A stretch of 64,000 nt of DNA, from positions 498,159 through 562,158 of the forward strand of contig NZ_CCXK01000017.1 in assembly GCF_000821305.1 (NCBI RefSeq), given 5' to 3'. The position numbers were made by a program, and so were the translations under genes. Positions 26,554 to 35,868 of the stretch are shown here, piece after piece. Source of the stretch: Clostridium culturomicium (lineage in GTDB: Bacteria > Bacillota > Clostridia > Clostridiales > Clostridiaceae). The stretch's first letter is position 1; each line of letters starts with the position of its first letter. The notes beneath the pieces are model-generated. The model searched no databases and was not told where the DNA came from. It saw only the letters and a list, made by a program, of their open reading frames with translations.

Positions 26554-28683
26554 ATGGATTACAACAAATTTAATATAGAAGAAAAATACGATAGTTATAG
26601 TAATATAAGCTTAAAGGATGCTGAAAGAATATTAATAAAACTAGAGGAAGCTTCAAAACAAGATGAAATGGGATATGATTATTATATTTTAAGGGGAAAA
26701 ATGCTTTTGAAATTAGAGAGAATGGATGAAGCTTTTTCAGCTTTGAAAAGAGCTTTAGACTTCAAAACTTCTGATGAGGTTTATGATCTTTTATCCTTTG
26801 CTTACTACCAAATAGAAGATTACGAAAATGCATTGTATTATATAAACCGTTCATTTGGCATTAATGTGGATGAGTATGTATATAACCATAAAGGGAAAAT
26901 ATTAGAGCAACTTGGCAGGCTTGAGGAAGCCTTTGACGTTTATTATAATGGATTAAAATTTGTAATAGATGCCTATGCAAGTTATGGTGATGTGGAAATT
27001 TTTGGTGAAAATGTTTTTAGGGTTGGAGCAATTTTAAAAAATAACTACACAAAATGCATAAATCAATTTATTAAAAAAGGAGATTATTATAATCTATATG
27101 ATTATTATATGAAACTCCTTCAAGTAACCTTAAAGGAAGAAGAAAATGACCATTTTCACAGTGGTACAGGATTTCAGGAATTTAAGTGTCTTGAGCTCAT
27201 AGAAGCAGGTAAATACATTTTAATTGATAATGATTATTTCATTGAAATGGTGAACATATACAAGCTACTTTATGATATAGAAAAAAATTGCGAGTATGAA
27301 GATAAAGACTATATAAGCAGAGCGTATATAGATAAAAAGGTTAAAGAATTAGTAGATGATATTGTGGAAAGAACCTCTTTAGTTAAGGACGAAAATGTAA
27401 TATTACAAGTTCTTGACGAAGTTATAAACCTTAAAAACAGCAACTACTATGATTATTTATATCACAAAGGTTTTATTTATATGAAGCTTAAAAAATATGA
27501 TATGGGAATAAATGTTTTAGATAATATCATTGTAGAAGATAAATGTGCTTATTTAATAAAGGTTCAAAGTCATGAATGCATTATAAAAAGTTTAGAGGAT
27601 GAAAATGGCCAGTACGAAGAAATCTGTGAAAAGTATAAAAAGGATTTAACAGATTTATTATTAAAAGATATAGAAAGACTTAAGGCTGATGAATATATAT
27701 CTTTGGATGCTAAAACTGATGAAATATTAAAAAATTGTACAAGAGCTATTAATCTGTCTTTAGATAATGAGTTTTGGATAAAAACCTATGAAGATATTGC
27801 TTTGGAGTATGGTGAGAAGTATGAAATCTCAGAGAAAAATAAATATACCTATAAAATGATTGAGAATTATAATAAAGCCATAAATATCTATGACATGCTC
27901 ATAAAGATAAATAAGAATTGTGCCCACGGCTATTATAGAAAAGGGAGAGCCATTGTTTTAGTTCTAAGACTTCTAAACAGCTCTAAAACAGAGTTAAAAG
28001 AAGTTTCATGGGTTCATAATCTGGACTGTTTCAGTTACTCTGAAGTAATTTATAACTTAAATAAAGCTATCAGCTTAAGAGATAACAACGGAAAGTACTT
28101 TAATCTTTTAGCTAGAACCCACTTTGAAATAGGTGAATATGAAAAAGCAAATCAATACATGGAACGAGCTTTGCAGCTAAGCCCAAAGGATTTGTATATG
28201 AACTTGAATGTTGTTTGTGTTTATATAAGAAGATATCAATACACAGAAGCTGTAGATTACCTTTTTAGAATGCCAGGTAAGGACCTTGAAAGAGGAACCA
28301 TAAGAAAAACTTTCTTACCACGTAAGGAGATTCTTAGCTTTTTAATGGGTATCTTTAATATTTATCAAAGACAAGATAGAATTTATTATATAATAGCCTA
28401 TTACTTCTATGGAATAGTTGATTTCCAGCCGATGAAAGCCATAACCTTTATCAATAAAGCTATAGATATGGTAGATGATGAAAGATACTATCTATTAAAA
28501 GCAAAGATCTACTTTAAAGAAAATAACTATACTTTAGCACTTAAAAGTGCAGAAGAGGCGTTAGGAATTGATGAGCATTATGATGAAGCTCACACCATAA
28601 AAGAAGCTTGTAATAATGAATTAAATAAAATAAGTTCAAATATAACTTCTAAAAGATCTACTAAGGAGAAAGTGTTTAATTAA
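26554..28683 (+). CDS. Large TPR-repeat protein
   Basis: The product of about 709 residues is soluble and almost entirely helical. Tetratricopeptide-type repeats are clear near the N-terminus (ALKRALDFKTSDEVYDLLSFAYYQIEDYENALYYINRSF), in the middle (AINIYDMLIKINKNCAHGYYRKGRA) and at the C-terminus (ARTHFEIGEYEKANQYMERALQLSPKD; LALKSAEEALGIDEHYDEA). TPR proteins act as protein-binding scaffolds; the partner is unknown. The middle part (about 130-400) is less regular. The ATG at 26554 follows GTGGAGGAATATA. It stands alone between the pur terminator and a perfect palindromic terminator. Confidence 0.85.
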   Translation: MDYNKFNIEEKYDSYSNISLKDAERILIKLEEASKQDEMGYDYYILRGKMLLKLERMDEAFSALKRALDFKTSDEVYDLLSFAYYQIEDYENALYYINRSFGINVDEYVYNHKGKILEQLGRLEEAFDVYYNGLKFVIDAYASYGDVEIFGENVFRVGAILKNNYTKCINQFIKKGDYYNLYDYYMKLLQVTLKEEENDHFHSGTGFQEFKCLELIEAGKYILIDNDYFIEMVNIYKLLYDIEKNCEYEDKDYISRAYIDKKVKELVDDIVERTSLVKDENVILQVLDEVINLKNSNYYDYLYHKGFIYMKLKKYDMGINVLDNIIVEDKCAYLIKVQSHECIIKSLEDENGQYEEICEKYKKDLTDLLLKDIERLKADEYISLDAKTDEILKNCTRAINLSLDNEFWIKTYEDIALEYGEKYEISEKNKYTYKMIENYNKAINIYDMLIKINKNCAHGYYRKGRAIVLVLRLLNSSKTELKEVSWVHNLDCFSYSEVIYNLNKAISLRDNNGKYFNLLARTHFEIGEYEKANQYMERALQLSPKDLYMNLNVVCVYIRRYQYTEAVDYLFRMPGKDLERGTIRKTFLPRKEILSFLMGIFNIYQRQDRIYYIIAYYFYGIVDFQPMKAITFINKAIDMVDDERYYLLKAKIYFKENNYTLALKSAEEALGIDEHYDEAHTIKEACNNELNKISSNITSKRSTKEKVFN

Positions 28684-28724
28684 TTAAAATAGAAATATGA
28701 TTTTTATGGGAGTTTAGGTTTTTT

Positions 28725-28754
28725 AGACACACTAAAATTTTAGTGTGTCTTTTA
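28725..28754 (+). terminator. Perfect palindromic terminator after the TPR gene
   Basis: AGACACACTAAAA and TTTTAGTGTGTCT form a 26-base perfect palindrome followed by TTTATTT, 40 bases after the stop codon. Confidence 0.85.
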
Positions 28755-28836
28755 TTTGAAATATTTAATAAAAGTGTATAAATAATCCAATAACTGGGAA
28801 GTAATTATATATAAAATTAAAACCAGGAGGGTGATT

Positions 28837-29232
28837 ATGAAATACATAAAACGTAGAAAGAAAAGGAAAGGCTTTACGTTGATGGAGCTTTTAGTTTCAT
28901 TGGGAATTGTTGCAGCTTTATCAATGATGGTGGCTCCTATGATAATGGGAAAAATTGATGAAGCTAAGGAGAAAGCTGATATCTCAAACGCTAACGCTAT
29001 TGCAGTAGCTGTACAAAGTGAAATGTTATCTGGTGAGTCATTAACTGGACAATTAACTGAGGTTCAATTGAAGAGTTTAGCTGATGAGTATTTTAGCGGC
29101 AAGTTACCAACTCCACAATCTACAGGGGAGGCTTTTGCTGTAAGTGTAAATAGTAACAAAGTAATTATTACAGTAGGATCAACACAATTTTATCCAGTAA
29201 ATGAATCTACTTTACCAAGTGCAAGCAAGTAA
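28837..29232 (+). CDS. Orphan type IV prepilin-like protein
   Basis: The 131-residue product has a short basic leader (MKYIKRRKKRKG) followed by FTLMELLVSLGIVAALSMMV. This is the classic prepilin peptidase site, cleavage after Gly, with Phe at +1 and Glu at +5 and a hydrophobic helix. The mature part is about 118 residues with a helical stalk (GKIDEAKEKADISNANAIAVAVQSEM) and a small C-terminal strand domain. No pilus ATPase, PilC, prepilin peptidase or other pilin is nearby, so export and assembly must depend on genes elsewhere. AGGAGG is 6 bases before the ATG. It is flanked by terminators on both sides, so it is monocistronic. Confidence 0.88.
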   Translation: MKYIKRRKKRKGFTLMELLVSLGIVAALSMMVAPMIMGKIDEAKEKADISNANAIAVAVQSEMLSGESLTGQLTEVQLKSLADEYFSGKLPTPQSTGEAFAVSVNSNKVIITVGSTQFYPVNESTLPSASK

Positions 29233-29245
29233 TTATGAAGACAAT

Positions 29246-29285
29246 AGCCAATATGTGTGAATTCATATTGGCTTATTTTTATTTG
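29246..29285 (+). terminator. Terminator after the prepilin gene (copy 1 of a duplicated hairpin)
   Basis: AGCCAATATG and CATATTGGCT form a perfect 10-bp stem around TGTGAATT, followed by TATTTTTATTTG. Nearly the same hairpin and tail recur at 30101. Confidence 0.88.
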
Positions 29286-29403
29286 TATAGTTTTACCTAA
29301 TATTAATTTATTTCATATATTAAAGTGTTGTGATACAATATATACATTATGTAATAATATTGAAATGTTATAAAATTATTGTTATTAGGTGGGATGTGAG
29401 GAA

Positions 29404-30021
29404 ATGAGCAATATAATACAAAGAATAAATATCTATGAAGATGATAGATTTAATAAAGACATTTTAAGGCAACATGGTGCTTTTATTATTGATGAAAAAT
29501 ATAAGTGTAGCTTTAGAATAATAAATAAAGATTCTGCCATTGTATTTTACGATAAAGAAATTGACTTAAATAAATTGATAGATGAATTTAGATTTTATGC
29601 AGAGCATATTATTAATTTTTATGATGCTAATATGAAAGTAATAAAATCTTTTCCTGCTAAAGAGATTTTTTATATAAGTATTAAGGATATTCAGCCTTCT
29701 CAGTTTTATATAGATATAGATAAAGTTAAAGCTATAGAATCTTTCATAGAAAGTGAAGAAGATATCTGTATTCCTTTAACTAAGATAAAGGATCATTTTG
29801 TATCTATAGATGGTCATACTAGGCTTTATTATGCAACCATAAAGGGATATTCTAAGATAAGAGCATTTTTTACAGAACCAGGAGACTATCTAGAAGATTT
29901 TGTTGAAGAAGCAAGGAAAAGAAATGTTTATTCACCGTATGACCTTAAACTAATATCTAATGAAGAATATAAGATAAAATGGCATAAGTTTTGTGATGAT
30001 TTTTTTAGTGAGAGGGAATAA
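29404..30021 (+). CDS. ParB-like domain protein, orphan
   Basis: The product of about 205 residues has a ParB/sulfiredoxin-like core at about residues 90-155: FYISIKDIQPSQFYIDIDK, a helix (VKAIESFI), then IPLTKIKDHFVSIDGHTRLYYATIKGY. The IDGHTR motif matches the GxHR-type box of this fold, which in ParB proteins binds CTP and in others binds nucleotides or acts as nuclease or kinase. The N-terminal 85 residues are unassigned. No parA, parS or phage gene is nearby. The gene lies between two near-identical terminators. The start could also be the GTG at 29389; I prefer the ATG at 29404 behind GGTGGGATGTGAGG. Confidence 0.75.
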   Translation: MSNIIQRINIYEDDRFNKDILRQHGAFIIDEKYKCSFRIINKDSAIVFYDKEIDLNKLIDEFRFYAEHIINFYDANMKVIKSFPAKEIFYISIKDIQPSQFYIDIDKVKAIESFIESEEDICIPLTKIKDHFVSIDGHTRLYYATIKGYSKIRAFFTEPGDYLEDFVEEARKRNVYSPYDLKLISNEEYKIKWHKFCDDFFSERE

Positions 30022-30100
30022 AGAAGCTAAGACTTTACTTGGAGGCTTAGATTTTCAAAGTGGAGTATTGAGTTTGTATTTTTAACCTAAAAGAGTTTAA

Positions 30101-30145
30101 AATAAGCCAATATGACATTAAAATCATACTGGCTTATTTTTATCT
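30101..30145. terminator. Terminator after the ParB-like gene (copy 2 of a duplicated hairpin)
   Basis: ATAAGCCAATATGA and TCATACTGGCTTAT pair with one mismatch and are followed by TTTTTATCTG. Arms and tail are almost identical to the hairpin at 29246-29285. It lies between convergent genes and can serve both. Confidence 0.8.
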
Positions 30146-30155
30146 GAATTTTATC

Positions 30156-31373
30156 TTATTTTAGGATAAAAGCATACTTTGGAAGACCGTTTTCGTATTG
30201 AACCTTTGGTTCTCCTTGGATTAGAGGAAGAGTATATTCATATGCTTCCTTAGTAACGTTGTTGCCTTCAGCATTTATCCACTCCTTAGGGAAGTACTTA
30301 ATGTTGTTTGCAACTTTTGATGTGTGAAGAGCAAAGGCTTCTGATTTGTACGGAGCATTTGATACTCTCTGCATACCGATCATGTATCCGCTTTCTCCAG
30401 TCACAGAGTATTTTAGAGCTTCAAAGCCACAGTTGAAAGATTCTTCAATATCAGTTTGAGAAGCAATGTGCATTGCACAGCGCTGCATAGTTGAAAGCTC
30501 GATGGCTCTAACTTTTTTACATACTCCATTGTCTTTTATAAGATTTTTTAAGTAGTTACAAACTCCACCTAGTTGTGCATGGCCGAATTTATCTAATCCA
30601 TGGCCACCGATTTCTCCAAGGAAGGTACCGTCTGCAGTTCTGATTCCTTCAGATACTACAACAACCACAGAATCTTGAGTTTCTAACTTCTTAGCTATAT
30701 CCTTTAAGCACTTTTCACTGTCAAATGCTACTTCAGGAAGGTAAATGAAGTCTACTACAGGCTTACCATTTAGTGTTGCAACACATGAGCTTGCTGCTAG
30801 CCAGCCAGTGTCACGTCCCATAGTTTCTATGATAAATACATTTTTAGCGCTGTATACGCTGCAGTCTAATTTGTTTTCAAGAGCGATTGTCGCAATGAAT
30901 TTTGCTGCACTTCCAAAACCAGGTGTGTGGTCCATTATTGGAAGATCATTATCTATAGTCTTTGGAACACCAAAAAATTTAGTTGATAGGTTATGCTCTT
31001 TAGCATAATTGCTAAGCTTATGTACAGTATCCATAGAGTCATTTCCACCGACATAGAAGAAAGTATCTATTTCATATTTTTTGAATATCTCAAAAAGCTT
31101 TATATATTCTGACTTATTTTCCTCATATGATTTTAATTTGTATCTGCATGAACCTAGTCCAGATGATGGAGTATACATTAATCTATCTATAACTTCAGCA
31201 TCCATTTCAGACAAGTTTACCATTGTTTCGTTTAATATTCCCTCAATACCATGTATACCTGCATAAACATTATCATAGTATTTTAATTCCTCATTTGCTT
31301 TAAATACACCCATGGCACTAGCATTAATTACTGAAGTTGGACCTCCAGATTGTGCTACTATACAGTTTTTCAT
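30156..31373 (-). CDS. Pyrophosphate-dependent 6-phosphofructokinase
   Basis: The 405-residue protein phosphorylates fructose 6-phosphate in glycolysis. It has the PFK fold motifs AQSGGPTSVINAS, GGNDSMDT, PKTIDNDLP and IETMGRDTGWLAAS. Two positions decide the phosphate donor: where ATP enzymes have Gly (E. coli G104 and G124), this protein has Asp112 (GGNDS) and Lys138 (PKTIDND). Both are known marks of PPi-dependent enzymes, which are reversible and save ATP. AAAGGAGAG precedes the ATG. It is monocistronic on the minus strand. I infer PPi use from these residues; ATP use is less likely. Confidence 0.9.
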   Translation of the reverse strand: MKNCIVAQSGGPTSVINASAMGVFKANEELKYYDNVYAGIHGIEGILNETMVNLSEMDAEVIDRLMYTPSSGLGSCRYKLKSYEENKSEYIKLFEIFKKYEIDTFFYVGGNDSMDTVHKLSNYAKEHNLSTKFFGVPKTIDNDLPIMDHTPGFGSAAKFIATIALENKLDCSVYSAKNVFIIETMGRDTGWLAASSCVATLNGKPVVDFIYLPEVAFDSEKCLKDIAKKLETQDSVVVVVSEGIRTADGTFLGEIGGHGLDKFGHAQLGGVCNYLKNLIKDNGVCKKVRAIELSTMQRCAMHIASQTDIEESFNCGFEALKYSVTGESGYMIGMQRVSNAPYKSEAFALHTSKVANNIKYFPKEWINAEGNNVTKEAYEYTLPLIQGEPKVQYENGLPKYAFILK

Positions 31374-31508
31374 AAATTAACTCTCCTTTGAAATGTGAAT
31401 ATAAAATTTTATGTATTGATTATATTATAATATATTTTATGTATAGTAACAATTAAAATTAAAGTATATAATATTATTATATTTTTAAATTAAAAGGAGA
31501 GCTTTAAA

Positions 31509-32498
31509 ATGATTTATCCAGCAGAAAGAGATGAAAAATACGGTTTTATAAATGAAAATGGTGATATTGTTATAGGCTTTAACTTTGATTATGCTGATGT
31601 ATTTGAAGATGATATGGCCTTTGTTGAAGTGGATGGCTTATGCGGCTTCATTGATATGTCAGGAAATTTTGTTATTGAGCCTAAATATGAAGATATTAAT
31701 TTCTTTAATGAAGGAAGGGCAAAGGTTGAGGTTCATGGTAAATGTGGATATATTGACAGCAAGGGTAATGAGGTTATACCTATGGAGTATGAAGATGGAA
31801 AAGGTTTTACTGAAGGCTTAGCTGCTGTTATGTCCATGGGAAAATGGGGATACATAAATTATGAAGGAGAAGTAGTGATTCCTTTTATATATGATGAAGC
31901 TAGTGAATTTGATGATAATGGATTAGCCTTAGTTTTACATAATGACTATTTTGGATACATAAATAAAGAAGGTAGATGTGAGAGTGGTTTTATTTATGAG
32001 TATGGCAACAGCTTTAGTGAGGGCCTTGCTTCTGTAGGTTATAAAGGTGAAAATATATATGTTGATGAGAACTTTAATGTGAAAATTAAAGGGAATTTTG
32101 ACTTTACTACCGAATTTTCTAATGGTATGGCCGCTGTTTCTGTAAATAATCAGTGGGGCTTCGTTAATACCCAGGGTGAATTTGTAGTAAAACCAATTTA
32201 TGACTGGGCAGATAACTTCACTGGTGATTATGCACCAATCTCAATTAATGAAAAATATGGCTTCATTGATAAAAGTGGAAAAGTAATCATACCAATAGAG
32301 TATGACAATGTTTTTGATTTCAGTGAAGATTTGTTTTCAGTTGAATTGAGTGAAAAATGGGGCTTTGTCGATATAAATAATGAAATGATTATTGACCCAC
32401 AGTTCGATGAAGTAGAAAATTTCATTGATGGAATCTGTAAAGTTATCATAGATGAAAAAGAAGGCTATATAAATAAAACTGGACAATTAATTTTTTAG
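31509..32498 (+). CDS. WG-repeat protein
   Basis: The 329-residue product is built almost wholly of repeats of about 40 residues with the pattern Y/CGFID-x-x-G-x-x-I-P-x-Y/F-D-x-x-x-x-F-x-x-G-x-A-x-V. Examples are KYGFINENGDIVIGFNFDYA, KWGYINYEGEVVIPFIYDEA and KYGFIDKSGKVIIPIEYDNV. I count about eight units. WG repeats form small beta domains and are common in uncharacterised bacterial proteins. There is no signal peptide, so the protein is probably cytoplasmic. It lies 19 bases before the M19 dipeptidase gene and may be cotranscribed with it. AAAGGAGAGC precedes the ATG. Confidence 0.9.
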   Translation: MIYPAERDEKYGFINENGDIVIGFNFDYADVFEDDMAFVEVDGLCGFIDMSGNFVIEPKYEDINFFNEGRAKVEVHGKCGYIDSKGNEVIPMEYEDGKGFTEGLAAVMSMGKWGYINYEGEVVIPFIYDEASEFDDNGLALVLHNDYFGYINKEGRCESGFIYEYGNSFSEGLASVGYKGENIYVDENFNVKIKGNFDFTTEFSNGMAAVSVNNQWGFVNTQGEFVVKPIYDWADNFTGDYAPISINEKYGFIDKSGKVIIPIEYDNVFDFSEDLFSVELSEKWGFVDINNEMIIDPQFDEVENFIDGICKVIIDEKEGYINKTGQLIF

Positions 32499-32517
32499 AA
32501 AGTATGGGGGTATGGAA

Positions 32518-33459
32518 ATGAGTATAATTGATTTACACTGTGACACAATTTATCACTTAGTTGATGATAAAAGCATGAATTTGAAGAAGAATAATATAGC
32601 AGTTGATATTGAAAAGTTAAAGGCTGCAGGGTCTTTAGCCCAGTTTTTTGCACTTTTTATAGATTTAGATGAGCATGATAAGCCCTTTAACAGAGCTATG
32701 GATATGCTAAACAGGTTTTATGATGAAGTAAATAAAAACATCCATGAAATAAAAATAGCTAAGAATTATGATGATATATTAGCCAATGAAAGAGATGGAA
32801 AGATTTCTGCCTTTTTAACTTTAGAGGAAGGTGAAGCTTTTGAAGGTTCCATAGATAAATTAAGAAACTTCTATGACTTGGGGGTTAGACTGGTTACTCT
32901 TACTTGGAATCATGAAAACTCAATTGGGTATCCACATTGGAAGCAGGAGTTTAGGGAAAGAGGACTTAAGAGTTTTGGTTTAGAAGCTATAGAAGAGATG
33001 AATAAATTGGGAGTTATTATTGATGTATCTCATTTATCTGATGGAGGTTTCTATGATGTGGCGAAGTTTAGCAAAAAGCCTTTTGTAGCATCTCATTCTA
33101 ATAGTAGAGTTATGTGTAATCATAGCAGAAATTTAACTGATGAAATGATAAAGATTCTAAGTGAAAAAGGTGGAACCATGGGAATTAACTTTGAAAAGTC
33201 ATTCTTAATAGAGGATGGTTCTGTCAGCAGTACTTCAGATATGATAAGACACATTAAGCATATTTATAATGTAGGAGGTGCTGATGTTATCTCTATCGGA
33301 AGTGATTTTGATGGAATTAATCCTTCAAATTTAGAAATAAGCTCTATTGATGAAATGTATAAGCTTACTAATGCCCTTGAAGCAAACGGATTTAAAGAAG
33401 CAGATATAGATAAAATTTTATATAAGAATGCTTTAAGAGTTATAAAAGAGGTTCTTTAA
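32518..33459 (+). CDS. Membrane-dipeptidase-like metallopeptidase (M19)
   Basis: The product of 313 residues belongs to the M19 renal dipeptidase family, zinc enzymes that split dipeptides, some with D-residues at the C-terminal side. The metal ligands are all visible: HCDT at the start (His and Asp), the bridging Glu in FLTLEEGEAF, His in VASHSNSR and in CNHSRNLTDE, and Asp in ISIGSDFDGI. No signal peptide, so it is cytoplasmic. I chose the ATG at 32518, 7 bases after GGGGG; the ATG at 32512 is too close to it. It forms a likely unit with the WG protein before it. Confidence 0.93.
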   Translation: MSIIDLHCDTIYHLVDDKSMNLKKNNIAVDIEKLKAAGSLAQFFALFIDLDEHDKPFNRAMDMLNRFYDEVNKNIHEIKIAKNYDDILANERDGKISAFLTLEEGEAFEGSIDKLRNFYDLGVRLVTLTWNHENSIGYPHWKQEFRERGLKSFGLEAIEEMNKLGVIIDVSHLSDGGFYDVAKFSKKPFVASHSNSRVMCNHSRNLTDEMIKILSEKGGTMGINFEKSFLIEDGSVSSTSDMIRHIKHIYNVGGADVISIGSDFDGINPSNLEISSIDEMYKLTNALEANGFKEADIDKILYKNALRVIKEVL

Positions 33460-33545
33460 AAAGTAAAAATACTGTTACACTTATTGGAATGTAAAACTAA
33501 ATTTGGTAATATATATTTAGGAAGATATTCCGAAGGGGTGATGGA

Positions 33546-35807
33546 ATGAAGTATAAAAAGATGAGAAACCATTCAACTAAAGGTAATATTGTTTTAAAAG
33601 AAGTAAGCATAGAAGGGAACGTATGTGGAGAATTTGTAGAATTTGTTATCAATCACATATATGAAAACACTGGCAAGGATGATGTTAGAGGTGTGTATAC
33701 CTTTCCTATACCAGACACAGCTGTAATTTCAGGTATAGAGGTTAATCTTGGCGGTAGTGTAATATATGGTAAGGTTCAAAGCAAGGAAGAAATAGAAAAG
33801 GTTTATGAGAACCTGGTATTTAGTGATAACGAAAAACTTCAATTAGAAGAATTAAATAAAGATAAGTTAAAACTGTCCATGAGTACTATTTTAAAGGGAG
33901 AAAAAGTAGGAATCAAGGTTTCCTATATAGAAGAGCTTTCTAACTTTAATAATCAGTTAAAGCTTACAATTCCACATATTGTTAATCCAGTGAATATGTT
34001 TAATGAGAAGGATCCTCAAAAAGAAAAGATTAAATATAAGCTTTCCTTAAATTTACTTATTGAAACCTTTGATAAAACTTTTATCTCCAGTGATTCCCAT
34101 CCTATTAAAGTTGAGGAAGGTGAGGGAAATATTTACAAAGTGACTTTAAAGGACAATAATTGTGCTTTAAATGAAGATATGAACATATGGCTTAAGGAAG
34201 AAAAAACTTTAGAAGCCAGTGGTATGATTTATGAGAATTATGAAGAAGATAATGGAATTATATATCTTAAGCTCCTTCCTGATGTAGAGGGAAATCTAGA
34301 AGATAAAAAAGGAAATTATATTTTCTTGATTGATATTTCATATTCCATGGAAGGTGATAAGTTAAAGGAAGCTAAAACAGCGCTTCAGCTTTGTCTTAGA
34401 AATTTAAGCTCAGAGGATAAGTTTAATGTTGCTGCCATGGGTGATAAGCTCACTTATTTTTCAAATGAAGGTTTGGTTAAGTTTAACAATGAGAATTTAA
34501 TCTTAGCTTCAAAATGGATAGATGCTCTAACTTGTGAAAATGATGCTTTACTATTTGATGGAATAAAGTATGGCTTTGATAATGAACAGCCAGGTGAAGA
34601 CAATGTAATCATTATTTTTACTGATGATGTGGTAGATAATGAAAAGGAAATTTTAGATTATGTAAGTGAAATAAAAACAAACAGTAGAATCTTCCCATTT
34701 GGTATAGATGCTGCTGTGAATACTTACTTTATAAATAAGATTGCCAGGTTAACTATGGGTAAAGCTGAATTTATCAACTCTGGTAAACGTATAGAAGATG
34801 TGGTGTTAACTCAGTTCAATAGAATACGTGGTCTTCAGATCACTGATGTGGAAATTGACTGGGGCAGAATGAAAGTGGATAAAACTTATCCAAGGACCAT
34901 TGAATATCTTTATGATGGAGAACCTTTTTCTATCTTTGCTAAAGTATTAGGGGATGTAGAAGGGGTTGTAACAATAAATGGAATGGTTGATAACAGGAGG
35001 GTTCAAAGAAAGGTAATGCTTTCTAAGGTGGATCTTGCAGTAAATGCAGATTTAATTGAGAAGGTTTGGTATAAAAAGAGAATTGAGTCCATTGAAAATA
35101 GGATAATATATGAACGTGATGAAATTTATGATGCGATGAGAAGAAAAATCATTGAGTTATCTACAGAAAGTGGCATAATAAGCAATGAAACCTCCTTTGT
35201 GCTTTTAGAGGAGATTTATGAACCAGTTTTAGGTGGAGTAATGAGAAAGTTCTTGCCTGTAAGCTCCAGCGCCATGAAAGAGGAAAAGCCTGTGATGTCA
35301 AATTTCTATTACACTCAAAATCTTGAGAATATAGATCTTGATCAGCTTAAGTGGGATGGAATTAGTAAGGAAGACTTAGTGAGAATAGTTGCAACTCAGC
35401 AATTGGCAAATGGAGACTTTTCCTATTCTATAGAGGATAGTGAAAAAGAAAAATTATTATACACCACAGAAGCTATCATTGCTTTCACAAAAAATAATAT
35501 AATCATTGATATGTATAGAAACCTTTTAATAAAAGGAATAATGTATATATTAGATAATTATATCAATTATCCCGAGGATGGAGAAATTCTTGCCTTTTGC
35601 TATTATGCAATAAAAGAAGTGAATTCTAAGCTAGTGGTAAAGGATCATCAAAGGGTAAGAATCAATGAAGTCTTAGAAAAAATTACTGAATTAATGGAAG
35701 AATGTAAGTTTGATATAAATAAAATCGAAGAAATTATTCTTGGAAGAATTCAAAGAGACAGAAACGAGAATATTTTAAGTGAGATAATTTGTAATCTTAT
35801 AAATTAA
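33546..35807 (+). CDS. VIT and von Willebrand factor A domain protein
   Basis: The 753-residue product has an N-terminal VIT (vault/inter-alpha-trypsin) domain, about residues 10-125, with VRGVYTFPIPDTAVISGIEV and GKVQSKEEIEKVYENL. A VWA domain follows at about 255-425 with an intact MIDAS motif DISYSM (Asp263, Ser265, Ser267) and FTDDVVDN. A C-terminal helical part (about 590-753) is unassigned. There is no signal peptide or membrane segment, so it should be cytoplasmic. VIT-VWA proteins are thought to bind partners through the metal site, but bacterial roles are poorly known. A terminator follows and then the SprT-like gene. Confidence 0.9.
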   Translation: MKYKKMRNHSTKGNIVLKEVSIEGNVCGEFVEFVINHIYENTGKDDVRGVYTFPIPDTAVISGIEVNLGGSVIYGKVQSKEEIEKVYENLVFSDNEKLQLEELNKDKLKLSMSTILKGEKVGIKVSYIEELSNFNNQLKLTIPHIVNPVNMFNEKDPQKEKIKYKLSLNLLIETFDKTFISSDSHPIKVEEGEGNIYKVTLKDNNCALNEDMNIWLKEEKTLEASGMIYENYEEDNGIIYLKLLPDVEGNLEDKKGNYIFLIDISYSMEGDKLKEAKTALQLCLRNLSSEDKFNVAAMGDKLTYFSNEGLVKFNNENLILASKWIDALTCENDALLFDGIKYGFDNEQPGEDNVIIIFTDDVVDNEKEILDYVSEIKTNSRIFPFGIDAAVNTYFINKIARLTMGKAEFINSGKRIEDVVLTQFNRIRGLQITDVEIDWGRMKVDKTYPRTIEYLYDGEPFSIFAKVLGDVEGVVTINGMVDNRRVQRKVMLSKVDLAVNADLIEKVWYKKRIESIENRIIYERDEIYDAMRRKIIELSTESGIISNETSFVLLEEIYEPVLGGVMRKFLPVSSSAMKEEKPVMSNFYYTQNLENIDLDQLKWDGISKEDLVRIVATQQLANGDFSYSIEDSEKEKLLYTTEAIIAFTKNNIIIDMYRNLLIKGIMYILDNYINYPEDGEILAFCYYAIKEVNSKLVVKDHQRVRINEVLEKITELMEECKFDINKIEEIILGRIQRDRNENILSEIICNLIN

Positions 35808-35818
35808 GTAGTATGATT

Positions 35819-35855
35819 AATTCCGTGGGTATTATCTCACGGAATTTTTATTTTG
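35819..35855 (+). terminator. Terminator after the VIT-VWA gene
   Basis: AATTCCGTG and CACGGAATT form a perfect 9-bp stem around a 10-base loop and are followed by TTTATTTT. The next gene starts only about 15 bases later, so partial readthrough is possible. Confidence 0.82.
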
Positions 35856-35868
35856 AAAGGATTAAAAG

